Below are positions 4,500 through 5,875 of a DNA stretch of 5,875 nucleotides, piece by piece. The translations under genes were made by a program, and so were the position numbers. Under the pieces are notes generated by a model. It was not told where the DNA came from and ran no database searches. It saw only the letters and a program-made list of their open reading frames with translations. Numbering within the stretch: position 1 is the stretch's first letter; each line of letters starts with the position of its first letter. The stretch is from Bifidobacterium breve (GTDB lineage Bacteria; Actinomycetota; Actinomycetes; S36-B12). Location of the stretch: the NCBI GenBank assembly GCA_945900705.1, contig CAMDKJ010000113.1, positions 1-5,875 on the forward strand, given 5' to 3'.

Positions 4500-5258
4500 T
4501 CACTGGATGGGCGAATCGAAGTAGGTTTGCGGGAAGGGCTCGTTGGTGAGCGTGTAGTGCCACCACTCCTCAGGAAGGTTCACGAAGCCAGCAGCCTCCA
4601 TCGCGGACACGAGCAGTTTCCGATTGTCCTTCTGCTCCGCCGTGATCTCTAGACTCGCAGTCGCCGCGAGCGGGTCCAAGCAGTCGAAGCCGGTGCCCAT
4701 GTCAATGGAGGTATCGGCAAACCTGACTCCCTCGGGTGCCGCGCAGTCAACTATGGGATCTCCCACGACCCACTTCGCACTAGCTGCCGACCCGAGTGGC
4801 ACGAGAGTGACATCGACCGTCGACCCACGGCTGTGCCCGCTCTTTGCCGCAATCAGACCCATGGGAAAGAGCTGGTCCTTCGCGAGGCGCGGATAGAACT
4901 CGCCGCGCGTGACATCATCACCGGGGTCCTTGGCCCACTCCACGAAATCGGTGACTGCCCGCTGGGGGCGGTAGCAGTCGTAGACCTTGAGCGAGTAGCC
5001 ATTGACCTTGACGTCGGCCTGCACTCCTGCCAGGGCCTGCGCCGCTTCATTGGTGAGCCAGCACTCGGGTATGTCGTACCCGGTGACAGGCCGTCCCATG
5101 AAGTTGTGCTCTCCGCTGTAGCGGATCTCTTGCACGATGTCAGGAGCAACGTCGGAGAGCCGGGTGAATCCTGCGGGCGGCTCGGCCGTCTGGCTGCTGC
5201 ATGCGCTGAGGGCGAGTACGGCAGCCGCCGCCGTGAGGGTTCGGGCAATGACTGTCAT
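4500..5258 (-). CDS. D-alanyl-D-alanine dipeptidase, VanX/M15D family, lipoprotein form
   Basis: The 252-residue protein starts at ATG 5258-5256, with AGGA (complement of 5266-5269) seven bases upstream. The frame stays open further upstream to 5594, but that part is antisense to the next gene's signal-peptide region and carries no family motif. Starting at 5258 gives a clean lipoprotein signal with lipobox L17-S18-A19-C20. VanX-family zinc dipeptidases hydrolyse D-Ala-D-Ala. Their motifs are all present: YDCYRP with Arg97 (VanX Arg71), SGHSRGSTVD with zinc ligands His142 and Asp149 (VanX His116, Asp123), and EWWHY with catalytic Glu231 and zinc ligand His234 (VanX Glu181, His184). The length is near the family norm plus a signal peptide. 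Export would put it on released or recycled wall peptides, not cytoplasmic precursor, so glycopeptide resistance of the VanHAX kind is unlikely. No vanH, vanA or vanRS-like genes are in the window. Four Cys pairs are possible from Cys66, 95, 172 and 193, more likely two disulfides. Confidence 0.93.
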   Translation of the reverse strand: MTVIARTLTAAAAVLALSACSSQTAEPPAGFTRLSDVAPDIVQEIRYSGEHNFMGRPVTGYDIPECWLTNEAAQALAGVQADVKVNGYSLKVYDCYRPQRAVTDFVEWAKDPGDDVTRGEFYPRLAKDQLFPMGLIAAKSGHSRGSTVDVTLVPLGSAASAKWVVGDPIVDCAAPEGVRFADTSIDMGTGFDCLDPLAATASLEITAEQKDNRKLLVSAMEAAGFVNLPEEWWHYTLTNEPFPQTYFDSPIQ

Positions 5259-5410
5259 AGGGATATCCTGCACGCCGGCCTCACTGAGCGCCAGCACGTC
5301 GCGCTGCGCTAGCGGGCAGGTTCTCCAACTGGGGGATTCCGAGCATTTTTGGGGCCTCGACATGTAATAGTTGCGCGGTGCTCGCCGGCGGGCGAACGAG
5401 GTAGCGGGCG
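5259..5410. promoter_or_regulatory. Divergent intergenic region, promoters not resolved
   Basis: These 152 bases must hold the starts of transcription for the VanX-like gene (minus) and the S33-type peptidase gene (plus). A hairpin with one bulged base, AGCGCcAGC/GCTGCGCT (5287-5295 with 5303-5310), would lie in the leader of the VanX-like gene. TAATAG at 5365-5370 is a weak plus-strand -10 candidate. No clear -35/-10 pair is visible on either strand. Confidence 0.35.
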
Positions 5411-5875
5411 ATGCCCAAAAGGGAAAGCGAGGTCCGAGTCGTGAGATCAACATTGACTGCTCGACGCATTGTGGGTGTTGTGTGCACGATTGCGCTCCTC
5501 GCGGGTGTGGCAGGTGTTGTTGCTCCAGCGGCTCCAGCGGTATCACCGTTAGCCGAGGCTTTCGAGCCGACCTTGTCGTATTACAAATGCCCACCTAAGT
5601 CGCTGCCTTCCGGGGTGCAGTGCGCGAAGCTCACGGTGCCATTGGATTGGCAGAACCCGGGTGATGGTCGGACGACCACTATTGCTGTGCGGGTGATGCG
5701 CTCCAAGGAGGGCAAGGGTGGGTTGACTTTTAATCCGGGCGGTCCGGGCGGGTCGGGGGTTGAGGCCTTCCCGGCCATCTACTCACTGCTCCCGGATGAC
5801 GTGGTCTCCAGGTTCGAGTTCGTGGGATGGGATCCGCGCGGTGTGGGAGGCAGCGGGTCGAAGCTGTCTGGCCCA
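5411..5875 (+). CDS. Secreted alpha/beta-hydrolase peptidase, tripeptidyl aminopeptidase type (S33), N-terminal part
   Basis: The frame runs from ATG 5411 past the window end, with 155 residues visible. An alternative GTG at 5441 also has a GAGGT site seven bases upstream (5429-5433). The ATG has GAGGT at 5398-5402, eight bases away, so the start is undecided; the shorter form gives a more typical n-region. Residues 18-43 (from ATG) are a signal peptide with basic ARR, a hydrophobic core and an APA/V cleavage-like site. Cys25 is in the core but lacks a lipobox, so this protein is probably secreted. Mature motifs are typical of this family: CAKLTVPLDW (71-80), the oxyanion NPGGPGGSG (108-116), and GWDPRGVGGS (139-148). 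Members remove tripeptides or other short peptides from N-termini outside the cell. The catalytic Ser, Asp and His lie downstream, outside the window. The gene is divergent from the VanX-like gene. Confidence 0.9.
   Translation, partial: MPKRESEVRVVRSTLTARRIVGVVCTIALLAGVAGVVAPAAPAVSPLAEAFEPTLSYYKCPPKSLPSGVQCAKLTVPLDWQNPGDGRTTTIAVRVMRSKEGKGGLTFNPGGPGGSGVEAFPAIYSLLPDDVVSRFEFVGWDPRGVGGSGSKLSGP

Noticed and set aside
3978..4652. Long plus-strand frame of 224 codons across the structured intergenic region
   Set aside because: It overlaps the 5' end of one lipoprotein gene and the 3' end of another on the opposite strand, has no recognisable domain, and its composition is that of a shadow frame.
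4500..5258. Vancomycin-resistance cassette
   Set aside because: Only a VanX-family enzyme is present, with an export signal, and there is no VanH, VanA/B or VanRS-like gene beside it in the window.
5259..5594. N-terminal extension of the VanX-like frame by 112 residues
   Set aside because: The part from 5411 upward is antisense to the signal-peptide region of the S33-type gene. Starting at 5258 gives a proper Shine-Dalgarno and lipobox.

Overview
The window looks like a piece of an actinobacterial (Actinomycetota) chromosome. I infer this from the GC-rich coding sequence, the GTG start codons, the run of Ala-rich lipoprotein signal peptides, and a secreted alpha/beta-hydrolase of the tripeptidyl-aminopeptidase type that is common in that phylum. 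The sequence alone does not support a genus. No rRNA, tRNA, CRISPR array, transposase or phage gene was seen.

Layout. (1) 1-336, plus strand: the 3' end of a Fic-domain gene with an intact HPFxEGNGRxxR motif. (2) 338-868, minus: a small lipoprotein of unknown family whose stop codon lies one base from the Fic stop. (3) 869-1252: an AT-richer divergent intergenic region with a perfect hairpin. (4) 1253-2068, plus: a lipoprotein with an Ala/Ser/Pro linker and a DUF1566-like (Lcl C-terminal-like) domain. (5) 2308-4182, minus: a 624-residue lipoprotein with a papain-like Cys/His/Asp(Asn) signature and a very acidic GGSDDT-repeat tail encoded by a tandem-repeat array. (6) 4183-4499: a non-coding region packed with perfect inverted repeats, a 15-bp tandem duplication and a promoter-like pair, all best read on the minus strand as promoter plus structured leader of gene 5. 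(7) 4500-5258, minus: a lipoprotein D-Ala-D-Ala dipeptidase of the VanX/M15D family with all motif residues present. (8) 5259-5410: divergent intergenic region. (9) 5411 to the window end, plus: the N-terminal third or so of a secreted S33-type peptidase.

How they fit together. Five consecutive genes encode exported proteins. Four are predicted lipoproteins and three of the five are predicted peptidases: Cys-type, metallo D-Ala-D-Ala dipeptidase, and Ser-type aminopeptidase. The genes alternate in strand and are separated by sizeable gaps, so this is a neighbourhood of separately transcribed cell-surface genes, not an operon. A shared role in peptide or cell-wall peptide processing is inference only. 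The best candidates for something undescribed are the structured leader at about 4211-4378 and the repeat-tailed peptidase-like lipoprotein it precedes.
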